Of a stretch of 64,000 nucleotides of DNA, positions 17,001-24,557 are shown one piece after another; position 1 is the first letter of the stretch; every line of letters starts with the position of its first letter. The notes under the pieces were generated by a model. It searched no databases. It had not been told where the DNA came from and saw only the letters and a program-made list of their open reading frames with translations. The position numbers and the translations under genes were made by a program. The DNA is taken from assembly GCA_022567155.1 (NCBI GenBank), contig JADFHN010000006.1, positions 1-64,000 on the forward strand, read 5' to 3'. Source of the stretch: Bacteroidota bacterium. Its GTDB lineage: Bacteria > Bacteroidota > Bacteroidia > Cytophagales > Cyclobacteriaceae.

Positions 17001-19004
17001 GCAGGATGGGCACAAATCAAATTTTCTCAATTTAGCGGAGCAGAACTGACCGGAATTATAGCCGATACAATAACGGGGAAATGGGAATTTGAAGAGAATC
17101 AAACTTCCGTTTTTATTCAGACATACGGGGCGAATCATCCTGAATTTGATTACCAGGATGTGGATGTTGAGATCGACGGGCAGAATTTTATTTTTGCAGG
17201 CAGACTTTGCCGTGATAATACGATAAATACGATTGCATTCGATAAATCTACCGCGGTACCGTATGCGGCGTTGTTTGAAGGAGTTTTCAGCCCACGTACC
17301 TGTGGCAGGCAGATTCAGGTTATCAATAACTATACTGAATCGGAAATTCTTGGAGCCGGAAACTACCTGGTTAATTATATTGATGCCGTTAAGCTGAAAG
17401 ACCATATTGTGTTGTTCTCGATCGGACAAGTCAATTATTCTGCATGGACGTCAGAAATCTTTAACAAGCTGGGTGAAATTGGGGTAGCTGCTGCAGATAT
17501 TCAGGCGCTGGCTGACGGAGAGCCCATGATCATTTTCGGGCGTAAAGGAGACCCTCCGGGTGATGCCCGCATTATCACCTCCGTCAGTAGTCCGAAGAAT
17601 GAGCAGGCCATACAGTTTTCAGAACTGGTCCCGGGTAAATTTTCCAATGGAGAGGTTACGGGCACCCCCGTCGGTCCTGCCGTGGCATGGACTACACTTT
17701 TCACAAATGTTACTACGGATGACGCTACCGATCAATATACTTTTAATGTGTATGGAATTAAAAACAACGGCAGTGAATCGCTGTTGCTAACCGGCCTCAG
17801 CGGCAGTGTCGAAGATGTTTCTTCCATTGACCCGTCCGTTTTTCCGAAGATACGGCTGAAGGGTATGTTCAGCGATGAGCAAAATCTTACGGTCCCACAA
17901 TTGAAAAAGTGGATGGTTATTTATAGCTCACCACCTGAAGGTGTGCTTGTTTTTACAGATGAAGATGTGCGGATAGCACTGCAGGAAGGCGATACCACCC
18001 TTACAGGGTTTGCCTTTCTGAATGTATCAGACAGGGATTTTACCGACTCTCTGGATGTGCAATATTCGGTATTCAATCTCGATTCACGGACAAAAGAGGA
18101 TTTCTCCTTCAGGATTGAACCGGTTTTTGCCGGTGACACAACAAATTTTGATACGCCCCTGAATTCATTCGGGAAATCCGGACTGAATGATCTCAACGTA
18201 GTTGTCAATCCAGGAATTTTGCCAGAACAGGATTATAACAATAATGTAATCCAGCTTTTGGGGTACATGACAGTAGAAAAAGACAATATTAATCCATTGG
18301 TGGAGGTCACCATCGACGGTGAGCATATTTTTGACGGTGACATCGTATCACCAAGTCCGTTTATCAGCATTCGTGTACGCGATGCCAACCCATTTCTGCT
18401 TCTTCAGGATACTACCGTCACCGATATTTTTCTGAAGGCCCCTTGTGAAGGATGCATATTGAAGCGTATACCTTATTCGGATCCGGCTGTTATATGGGAG
18501 GCGTCAGAAGAAAATAACAAACCATTCATTATTGAATATAATCCTCAAAATCTGGGGAATGGGATTTACCTTCTTGAGGTTCAGGCAAGGGATGCAACAG
18601 GCAACAAAGCTGGAGATGAGCCATTCCGGATCCACTTTGAAGTTATTAATGAATCGACAATCACCAATTTTTATCCGTATCCCAATCCATTTTCAAGCAG
18701 TACACGGTTTGTGTTTACTCTTACGGGAAATGAGATTCCGGATGAAATAAAAATTCAAATCATGACCATTTCCGGCAGGATTGTACGTGAAATCACGCAG
18801 GATGAACTGGGCCCGGTCCGGATTGGTAACAATATTTCCGAGTTTGCCTGGGATGGCAGGGATGAATATGGTGACCAGTTAGCCAATGGAGTGTACTTGT
18901 ACCGGGTGATTGTGCGGATAAACGGTCAGGATGTGGACATGCGGATGTCCGGTGGTGACAAAGCATTTAAAAACGGGTTTGGTAAGATCTATTTGTTGCG
19001 GTAA
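14004..19004 (+). CDS. porU2: C25-family cysteine peptidase, PorU-like type IX sortase (PorU2 type)
   Basis: A 1666-residue exported protein: signal peptide (about 1-22), a long N-terminal beta-rich region, a gingipain-type C25 peptidase domain (about 410-780), repeated Ig-like beta domains, and a C-terminal FlgD-like/T9SS sorting domain (from about 1570; YPYPNPFSSSTRF, then a GVYLYRVIVRING block). The catalytic His638 lies in the FFGHSAPG block and Cys672 in the VNGCQAGDF block, both expected for C25 enzymes. Gingipain relatives of PorU cleave the C-terminal sorting signal and attach cargo to A-LPS. Length and large Ig repeats match the putative PorU2 group, not the about 1100-residue PorU. 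It immediately follows porV2. No GldKLMN/SprA genes are in the window. Confidence 0.85.
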   Translation: MSRYLRGGFFYVLLMAGIPTVYAQQYGNEWIDYNKSYYKITLAEDGIYRLSYQDILDAGIPVNAIDAKKYMLFHRGVEQALFIENTGASQLEPGEFIEFYGQRNDGTLDSLLYNPSSSQPHKYYNLYSDSSSYFLTWESGTQNGKRMTFFQEANINGIQAETSHNEEHLELHTSNFRLRYHDHGEFIALSEFEDGDVWTGSWIQEGKFEDFVIGGLSNPFISGNKPVLEMLVKGKGLLNHEFNIYVGPGVSSLRLLKAYSFSDFDTYKIKDTLQWSDISAIGELTIKIEVISNGGLKSNIAPSYFKITFSQQWDMSSVPMKKFYAGINPGGKSYIEIINTPTDSRFYDITDPDNVSIIGYSGGPNEIKAIVPDTSAPRILFVTTSTPVVSTPFINNVSFRNVDPSQHDYIIISHPMLMQPAGQSDNAVKAYAAYRASAAGGGHDTLAVSILDLYNQYSYGETTPLAIYNFMRRMVEQGSPEYLFLIGKALDIRYAYHRSDPGTFLFHDLVPTGGSPGSDAVFTAGLNGSGNEAAVATGRITASTPDDVINYLNKVIEKESLPYNNLWQKKLLHLSGGTSALEKVQFENIVNGFASIAEDIYLGGDVSTVTKNTTNTVEFINVADKVNEGLLFITFFGHSAPGITDIDIGFVTNPSLGYNNPGKYPIFIVNGCQAGDFFENYLNWGADWILAKDVGAVGFIAHVSFGFVNFLKLYSDKFYQTGFADSLFISRPVGVIQNEAAKRYQEVTPDIPVNITQVQQMVLNGDPAVRLFGTNLPDYETRDDNIFTIAPGSGVINNATKEFELAIIAKNFGAATDDSITVAITRTFSDGSIFTYDTLNFAGIFHEDTLIFEINNDFSNNAGLNRFEIVLNADGSIPELDLTNNTGILNLMIPLNGTVNLLPLNYAIVAGQPVRLLAQAATLLTGVRTFMFEIDTVQDFTSSFRKSAMLDGKELAEWNVSIPETDSAVYYWRTKYTQPLPGEEDEWEVSSFTYISSSPAGWAQIKFSQFSGAELTGIIADTITGKWEFEENQTSVFIQTYGANHPEFDYQDVDVEIDGQNFIFAGRLCRDNTINTIAFDKSTAVPYAALFEGVFSPRTCGRQIQVINNYTESEILGAGNYLVNYIDAVKLKDHIVLFSIGQVNYSAWTSEIFNKLGEIGVAAADIQALADGEPMIIFGRKGDPPGDARIITSVSSPKNEQAIQFSELVPGKFSNGEVTGTPVGPAVAWTTLFTNVTTDDATDQYTFNVYGIKNNGSESLLLTGLSGSVEDVSSIDPSVFPKIRLKGMFSDEQNLTVPQLKKWMVIYSSPPEGVLVFTDEDVRIALQEGDTTLTGFAFLNVSDRDFTDSLDVQYSVFNLDSRTKEDFSFRIEPVFAGDTTNFDTPLNSFGKSGLNDLNVVVNPGILPEQDYNNNVIQLLGYMTVEKDNINPLVEVTIDGEHIFDGDIVSPSPFISIRVRDANPFLLLQDTTVTDIFLKAPCEGCILKRIPYSDPAVIWEASEENNKPFIIEYNPQNLGNGIYLLEVQARDATGNKAGDEPFRIHFEVINESTITNFYPYPNPFSSSTRFVFTLTGNEIPDEIKIQIMTISGRIVREITQDELGPVRIGNNISEFAWDGRDEYGDQLANGVYLYRVIVRINGQDVDMRMSGGDKAFKNGFGKIYLLR

Positions 19005-19202
19005 AAGAAAGGTTAAATAAGCGCCTTTTTCAATTCATTTTACCGGGTATAAGGTTATTTTACTGGTTGCAGAGCTACCCGAATCTGGCGCAGAAGTTAC
19101 CTGTGCCGTTTTCTTCGAAAAAGAACCCAATTTGTCCTGATGATTAGCATATAGCAAAAGCTTAGTCATGCCATGACTGGTTTCAGTTCAATCTGTGCAA
19201 AT

Positions 19203-20161
19203 TTATATGGTTAAATAAACTTCTTTATCTACCAGTTTCTTTTCTAACCAACTTCCACCCTTGCCAATGTTCCAATCAAATCGGTTTATTAAGAATGACG
19301 TACTTAAATACTTACGATTTTCATTATATGTAATTGGGTTACCCACATAAAGCACAGAGATTGTATCCCAAAACTGCCTTCAATCTGCTGAATCGCAATT
19401 TTTGTCCGATTTCTGAATCAGAGTAGATGATGACTATAGTTTAATACAGCATTGTTAAATGTAAATGGTTAAAGCCCAGTATATTATAATGATCTCAAAA
19501 CCCCAGACTTAAGCCTGGGGTTAGTAGTACTAATAAGAAAAAGGACTTTAGTCCTGTATAGTTGCAGATTGCAACCCTAATTTAAAATATAGCCTGGATG
19601 ATTTGTAATTTATTATATACCAATGTTATGATACCTAAATGAGTAACCCTAATTTTTAAGATGCACAGGGATTGATATATTTTTTGTTACATCCTTTATT
19701 GTCATATTCCCGTTTATTTTCAGTAAAGTATCATTTGTATATTGGACATTTGTAATCTCAAATTTCGATTCGAGATATTTTTGCTTATTATAATCACTCT
19801 TTAAATGTGTTGTCAGGTTCCGGATTGCAATTGTTTCATGTACGGGAATATCGGTAATTTCGATGGAATTCATATCAGCCATGAAGTACCCGCCGGTAAG
19901 TTTATCATTTTTAAAAAGTAAGATACCTTCTTTCAATTTCAGGGTTCCTTCATGCTTCCCTGTTCGCATCATTTTTGTTTCCTTCCAACGAATAATGAAT
20001 TTTTTCGTATCTATTTGTTTCTCTTTTGCACTTTTGGATGGATTTACTGTCTGTGTTTGATTGGTGATTGCTGAATACTATTCTGACATATGCCTGCCTT
20101 CCCACCCGTAACTGGTTAGCAGAACAAATAGAAATAGATTTTTTAAAAAAAGATCATTCAT
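19203..20161 (-). pseudogene. YceI-like lipid-binding protein, disrupted
   Basis: Reading downstream from an ATG at 20161 (overlapping the dioxygenase stop by 8 bp) gives a signal peptide MNDLFLKNLFLFVLLTSYG, an internal TAG at codon 28 (20078-20080), and then the YceI lipocalin-like part: GTLKLKEGILLFKNDKLTGG, FMADMNSIEITDIP, LLKINGNMTIKDVTKNISIP, which stops after VHLKN (TAG near 19649). The C-terminal strands reappear at 19203-19365 as a frame reading FLINRFDWNIGKGG then SWLEKKLVDKEVYLTI, the usual YceI ending. The 250 bp between holds a hairpin-rich element (see 19499-19555). The gene therefore has one nonsense codon and one insertion/frame break and is very probably dead. The longest intact piece is 19649-19972. 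Confidence 0.72.
19499..19555. repeat. Double-hairpin palindromic element (REP-like)
   Basis: Two palindromes lie in tandem: AACCCCAGACTTAAGCCTGG plus GGTT (19499-19522), an imperfect dyad with arms CCCCAG/CTGGGG, and AGGACTTTAGTCCT (19542-19555). They sit between the two halves of the yceI pseudogene. Paired hairpins of this style resemble REP elements mobilised by REP-associated transposases; that is inference. The surrounding 19005-19648 region has no intact gene. Confidence 0.5.
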
Positions 20162-20795
20162 AATTGGGAACGTTTTTTCCTAAAATGATGTCTCTTTTGC
20201 CAACCCAAAGGTTTCCTTCTTTGTGTATGGATAGTAATCCCGAACTACCGCCACGTTGTGAGTGGGGCGATATTTCCTTTTCTGTCAGTAATGGATCACC
20301 TTCAAAGTGGTAACTCCCGAGCCAATAATATTTTCCGTTGGGCTCTAATATTATTGGGTGGATATGGGCAGATATTGACCCATCGGGATAGGTGCCGGGC
20401 TTTAGAGTGTAAAACGTATATCTTCCGTCTTTACCTGTCTTCACCCAACCCCTGATGTAGCCATGCCGTTTAGCCCAGTTCTTTTTGTCGTACTTGTTCT
20501 CATATATTCCATTTTGATTGGTATGATAAACGTAAAGGATCACATCCCGGGCAGGTGTTTTACCATCATTTTGATAAACTGTTCCGCTGATTTTTATTCT
20601 TGTTCCTTCTCCCTTAAAATCAGGTAATGTGTCTATGGAGTGCAACTCTTTGTTACCATATTCAAAAATTGCTTCGCAACCTTCGCATGGCCCACCAATT
20701 AATTTGGCGTTACTTTCATTCCAGGTTTGAGCACGTGTGCATGGTGATAGTAAAATTGTCAGAAAAAGCGTTATGATTGATTTTGTTATTGACAT
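20154..20795 (-). CDS. Intradiol ring-cleavage dioxygenase-like, exported
   Basis: A 213-residue protein with a signal peptide (MSITKSIITLFLTILLSPC, cleaved near TRAQT), a C-E-G-C-E motif right after the mature start, and an intradiol dioxygenase domain (about 45-205). The fold's iron ligands appear as Tyr in the LYVYHTNQNGIYENKY block, a YTFYTLKPGTY stretch, and the two His of SISAHIHP. This is a member of the protocatechuate 3,4-dioxygenase-like fold found as secreted, often uncharacterised versions in Bacteroidota. No other aromatic-degradation gene is nearby, so catechol cleavage in vivo is not established. Its stop overlaps the start of the disrupted yceI gene, implying an ancestral operon. 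Confidence 0.78.
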   Translation of the reverse strand: MSITKSIITLFLTILLSPCTRAQTWNESNAKLIGGPCEGCEAIFEYGNKELHSIDTLPDFKGEGTRIKISGTVYQNDGKTPARDVILYVYHTNQNGIYENKYDKKNWAKRHGYIRGWVKTGKDGRYTFYTLKPGTYPDGSISAHIHPIILEPNGKYYWLGSYHFEGDPLLTEKEISPHSQRGGSSGLLSIHKEGNLWVGKRDIILGKNVPNYE

Positions 20796-20904
20796 TATAT
20801 TTAATATTACTATTAGCAGTTATATAAATGCAATTCATATCCGGTACAAATGCACTAATGGCTATCTGACTGTTTACATTTCAAAGACCATCAGGAGCGT
20901 ACAT

Positions 20905-21339
20905 TTAAACTACAATAAAAGTCCTTCCCAATACATCTATATCGCTTCCGGAAGGAAGATGTGCTTTTATATCCTTAAACTCAAAAGTGCCTCCCTGTTT
21001 TAATGACCTCATACTTTTCAGCATTTCGTCGGTTAACACGTGTGATGTACCCTTAAAAACCTTTGATTTACCATCGGAATTTACATGTAAACTGAATTTG
21101 TATATTAAAGATCCGGCCGCACATCCCGCAACGCCGACTTCCGAATTAAACATGAGGTCTTTACTTGTTATATCCCCTCCGAATTTGCCGCCAAACGTGG
21201 CATAGGCGCCACCTGCAATTTCTGTGTCACTTTCACTGTCACAGAGAATAGTTAGTCCGTTACCGACGGTTTGTGTTGAAATGAATAAAAAAAGGCCGCA
21301 TAATATTGCTGCATGTGAAGATTTTAGAAAATTTTTCAT
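20905..21339 (-). CDS. Secreted hypothetical protein (144 aa)
   Basis: A 144-residue protein with a signal peptide (MKNFLKSSHAAILCGLFLFIST, cleaved near QTVGN) and a beta-rich mature part (ATFGGKFGGDITSK, SLIYKFSLHVNSD, GGTFEFKDIKAHLPSGSD). It may be periplasmic or surface-exposed. There are two or three Cys after cleavage and no catalytic motif. I do not recognise the family. It is oriented like the dioxygenase gene, 110 bp upstream of it, and may be the first gene of that transcription unit. Confidence 0.6.
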   Translation of the reverse strand: MKNFLKSSHAAILCGLFLFISTQTVGNGLTILCDSESDTEIAGGAYATFGGKFGGDITSKDLMFNSEVGVAGCAAGSLIYKFSLHVNSDGKSKVFKGTSHVLTDEMLKSMRSLKQGGTFEFKDIKAHLPSGSDIDVLGRTFIVV

Positions 21340-21581
21340 GATCGTTTTGTTTTTTATTAAAGAATTTTAGATAAAATTAATGATAACAGGAATACCAAAT
21401 TATTAAAATAGACTAACTACAGGATTTGGTATATATACAGCTAATTCATAGATATATATGTTTTGAAAGGGCATATTTGAATTTAATCTGTTGTTGCTCT
21501 ATAATATCATGTCGTTGCTCGGCAATCTGTCAATCATTGCGTTTTATTTGCCATATTTAATGTGCGGTTTGATGCTATGGT

Positions 21582-22622
21582 ATGAATAAAGACACAGGAA
21601 AAGGTAAGTTAAAAGTAGTTTTGATTCATTCATTATTATGGCTTTTGTATGTGGTATCAGAGTATATAGCTAACCTGCCCCACTTCCGTCCGAATGAAAG
21701 TTTTACCTTCATCGGCTCCACCCTTATTTCTCTTCCTTTGCTTATTATACCCACATACTTCATTGTATTCTTTGCGGTACCGCGTTATTTAAAACGAGAC
21801 AGATTTGCGTTGTTTGTATTGATCATACTGATTACAGGAGCTCTCGTACTGGCCGGGAGAATGAAATGGCTGGAATTGATCAATTACCTGAATTATGATT
21901 ATATAGGCAGCGTACCGGTTTCCAAAGTCCTGAAAAATACAATTCGAGATTATTCAGTAATAGCTCTTGCAATCTGTATTTACATTATAAGTGACTGGCG
22001 TAAAAAGGAAAATGAAAATAAACGTTTGATGGAGGCCAAAGCAAAATCAGATATCGAGCTGCTGAAAAGACAGCTTTGACCACACTTTCTGTTCAACACA
22101 CTCAATAATATTTACAGCCTTTCTTTGAAAAACTCTGATCAGACCTCCCGGAGTATTCTTAAGTTATCCAATCTGCTGGAGTACCTTGTGTATCAGGCAG
22201 GCGAGAGTCAGGTTGCCCTGATACAGGAAATTAACCTTGTGAAGAATTATATTGATCTGGAAGTGCTGAGGTACGGCAATGAATTAAACATACAGTTGGA
22301 CATTGAAGAGGTGGATCAATCGGTTAAAACGGCTCCTCTGATACTTTTGCCCTTTGTGGAAAATTGTTTCAAACATGGCGGTAAAAATAAAAATGGTGTA
22401 TTTTGGATAAAAGTGAAAATTCGTGTATTTGAAAAGGTATTAACTATTATTATAAATAATAGTAAAAGTAAATCAAAAAGAACGGGGAAACCTGATACAC
22501 CGGGGGTAGGGCTCACAAACGTTACCGAAAGACTGGACTTGTTATATCCCGGGAAATACAAGCTGGAGATTGAAAACAGTGCGGATTTTTATTCGGTTAA
22601 GCTTGAGTTAAACATAAAGTAG
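21582..22622 (+). pseudogene. LytS-type histidine kinase interrupted by an in-frame TGA
   Basis: A frame of 347 codons contains one stop, TGA at 22077-22079 (codon 166), and continues in phase. Before it are four membrane helices (about 14-35, 45-70, 80-100, 115-135) and a coiled linker (ENENKRLMEAKAKSDIELLKRQ). After it are PHFLFNTLNNIYSLSL, the His phospho-acceptor block of LytS-type kinases (PF06580; His at codon 168), the NLLEYLVYQ block, and the ATPase block with LLPFVENCFKHGG and GVGLTNVTERLDLLYP. The TGA sits where homologues have a polar residue before PHFLFN (QxNPHFLFN), so a single base change would restore the gene. It overlaps the LytTR gene by one base. If the stop is real no signalling kinase is made unless the TGA is read through. 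Confidence 0.78.
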
Positions 22623-23323
22623 TGACGAAATACAGATGTTTTATAGTAGATGATGAGCCTTTGGCCATAGATGCGATAGCCAGTCATCTTGATAAACTTC
22701 CGCAGTTTCAGGTGAAGGGAAAGTTCACCGAAGCGCTGAAAGCTTATAGTGCGTTGAAAAATACCCGGGTTGATCTTATCTTTCTTGATATCCAGATGCC
22801 TGATTATAACGGGCTTGATTTTATAAAATCTATTCAAAAAAAGCCTGAAATCATTATTACTACTGCCTACAGAGAGTTTGCCGTGGAAGGTTTTGAATTG
22901 AACATTCTGGACTATCTTGTAAAGCCGGTTGCATTCGAACGATTTATGAAATCAATCGACAAATTTTTGGATAAAAAAGCGAAAGGCAGCCATTCATCAG
23001 GTGAAGGATCTGGTTTTGTAATGGTGAGGGCAGACCGCAAGTTTATTAAAATTAAACTGGATGATATTCTTTATATTGAAGGTCTGAAAGATTATGTAAG
23101 AATTGTACTTCCGGAGCAGCAGGTACTCACCCGGCAATCTATTGGAAATTTTTATCAGAATTTAAATGAAGAAGATTTTCTACAGGTTCACAAATCTTTT
23201 ATTGTATCCAAAAGCAGAATTACCGCTTATACCTCCCACGAAGTGGAAATCGGTAAAATTGAAATACCGATAGGAAGAATTTATAAAGAGGCCTTCCTTC
23301 AGGTCATGAAGGATAATACATAG
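22622..23323 (+). CDS. LytTR-family response regulator
   Basis: A 233-residue response regulator: receiver domain (1-118) with acidic pocket D10/D11, phospho-acceptor Asp56 (IFLDIQMP), Thr83-area block IIITTAYREFAV and Lys near NILDYLVKP; then a LytTR DNA-binding domain (about 133-232; MVRADRKFIKIKLDDILYIE, LQVHKSFIVSKSRI). The start is GTG at 22622, sharing one base with the upstream kinase stop. It is the cognate partner of the interrupted kinase, and so could be left without phosphate donor or be activated by another route. The targets are unknown. Confidence 0.92.
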   Translation: MTKYRCFIVDDEPLAIDAIASHLDKLPQFQVKGKFTEALKAYSALKNTRVDLIFLDIQMPDYNGLDFIKSIQKKPEIIITTAYREFAVEGFELNILDYLVKPVAFERFMKSIDKFLDKKAKGSHSSGEGSGFVMVRADRKFIKIKLDDILYIEGLKDYVRIVLPEQQVLTRQSIGNFYQNLNEEDFLQVHKSFIVSKSRITAYTSHEVEIGKIEIPIGRIYKEAFLQVMKDNT

Positions 23324-23424
23324 ATCATTTCAGGCGCTTATCCGGATGGATTGAAATAATAGGTTGCACATGATACCCTAATTGCTGAAATTAGCCGGTT
23401 CACTAAAATACCAAAGATAAAAAC

Positions 23425-24507
23425 ATGAATCAGGCTCTGCAACTGAAACCCGGAGTGATCTCCGGCAACGACCTTAAGGAATTATACGATTTCGCCAATC
23501 GCAGCAACATCGCTTTTCCTGCGGTGAATGTGATCGGGACAAACAGCGTAAACGCCGTTCTCGAAACCGCCAGGGACGTTAATTCACCGGTGATTATCCA
23601 GTTTTCGAATGGAGGAGCGCACTTTTATGCAGGTAAAGGACTGGATAACAGTGATCAGCAGGCAGCCATTGACGGCTGTGTTACGGGCGCATTGCACATC
23701 CATCACTTGGCCGAAAAGTACGGTATTCCGGTAATCCTACATACCGATCACGCTGCAAAAAAATTACTTCCCTGGATTGAAGGACTGATCGGGGAGGGTC
23801 AAAAGTTCTATGAGCAAAATGGCAAGCCGCTTTTTAGTTCACACATGCTTGACTTGTCGGAAGAACCACTTGAAGAAAATCTCGAAACAAGCTGTCTGCA
23901 TTTCAAATCCATGAGTGAAATGGGAATGATTATAGAAATTGAATTAGGCGTAACAGGCGGGGAGGAAGATGGAGTTGACAATACGGATATTGACAGTTCA
24001 CGGCTGTACACCCAGCCTGATGAAGTGGCCTATGCCTATGAGAGGTTGAGCAGGATATCGCATCATTTTACCATTGCAGCTTCTTTTGGCAATGTGCATG
24101 GGGTGTATAAACCCGGCAATGTACAGCTTACACCTGTAATCCTGAAAAATTCACAGGAGTACATCCGGGAGAAATTTGGTACAGGCCCCAATCCGGTGAA
24201 TTTTGTATTTCATGGCGGGTCCGGTTCGGAACCGGAGAAAATTACCGAAGCCATTGGATACGGGGTTATAAAAATGAACATAGATACTGATATGCAGTGG
24301 GCATTCAGTTGTGGAGTACGTAATTACTATGCCGAAAAAAGCGAATACCTGCAAACACAGATCGGGAACCCCGAAGGGGATGAAAAACCAAATAAGAAAT
24401 ACTATGATCCGCGTGTCTGGCTGCGGGAAGGTGAAAAAGAATTTATCACAAGGCTGAAGCAGGCATTTAAAGAATTGAATTGTATTAACGTACTAGACCA
24501 ATTATAA
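23425..24507 (+). CDS. fbaA: Class II fructose-bisphosphate aldolase
   Basis: A 360-residue class II, FbaA-type aldolase, which cleaves fructose-1,6-bisphosphate to DHAP and glyceraldehyde-3-phosphate using zinc. Visible features: the start FPAVNVIGTNSVNAVLETAR block, zinc-ligand region LHTDHAAKK, IIEIELGVTGGEEDG, the GNVHGVYKPGN loop and the phosphate-binding FHGGSGSEPEKI. Length is the normal 345-360. It leads the glucan block but is separated from the next gene by about 50 bp; its own promoter is not obvious. Confidence 0.95.
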   Translation: MNQALQLKPGVISGNDLKELYDFANRSNIAFPAVNVIGTNSVNAVLETARDVNSPVIIQFSNGGAHFYAGKGLDNSDQQAAIDGCVTGALHIHHLAEKYGIPVILHTDHAAKKLLPWIEGLIGEGQKFYEQNGKPLFSSHMLDLSEEPLEENLETSCLHFKSMSEMGMIIEIELGVTGGEEDGVDNTDIDSSRLYTQPDEVAYAYERLSRISHHFTIAASFGNVHGVYKPGNVQLTPVILKNSQEYIREKFGTGPNPVNFVFHGGSGSEPEKITEAIGYGVIKMNIDTDMQWAFSCGVRNYYAEKSEYLQTQIGNPEGDEKPNKKYYDPRVWLREGEKEFITRLKQAFKELNCINVLDQL

Positions 24508-24557
24508 TACATCAATTGAATTTGTGAATTTTTAAGCTGCACTGTTTTTTTTCTGAA

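Noticed and set aside
16749-17429. 226-codon minus-strand open frame inside porU2
   Set aside because: Antisense shadow of a long gene with certain reading frame; no recognisable domains.
9278-22622. Recoding of TGA or TAG as sense codons in this genome
   Set aside because: TAA, TAG and TGA each end intact genes here (for example ruvC-region and SDR genes), and the internal stops include all three types.
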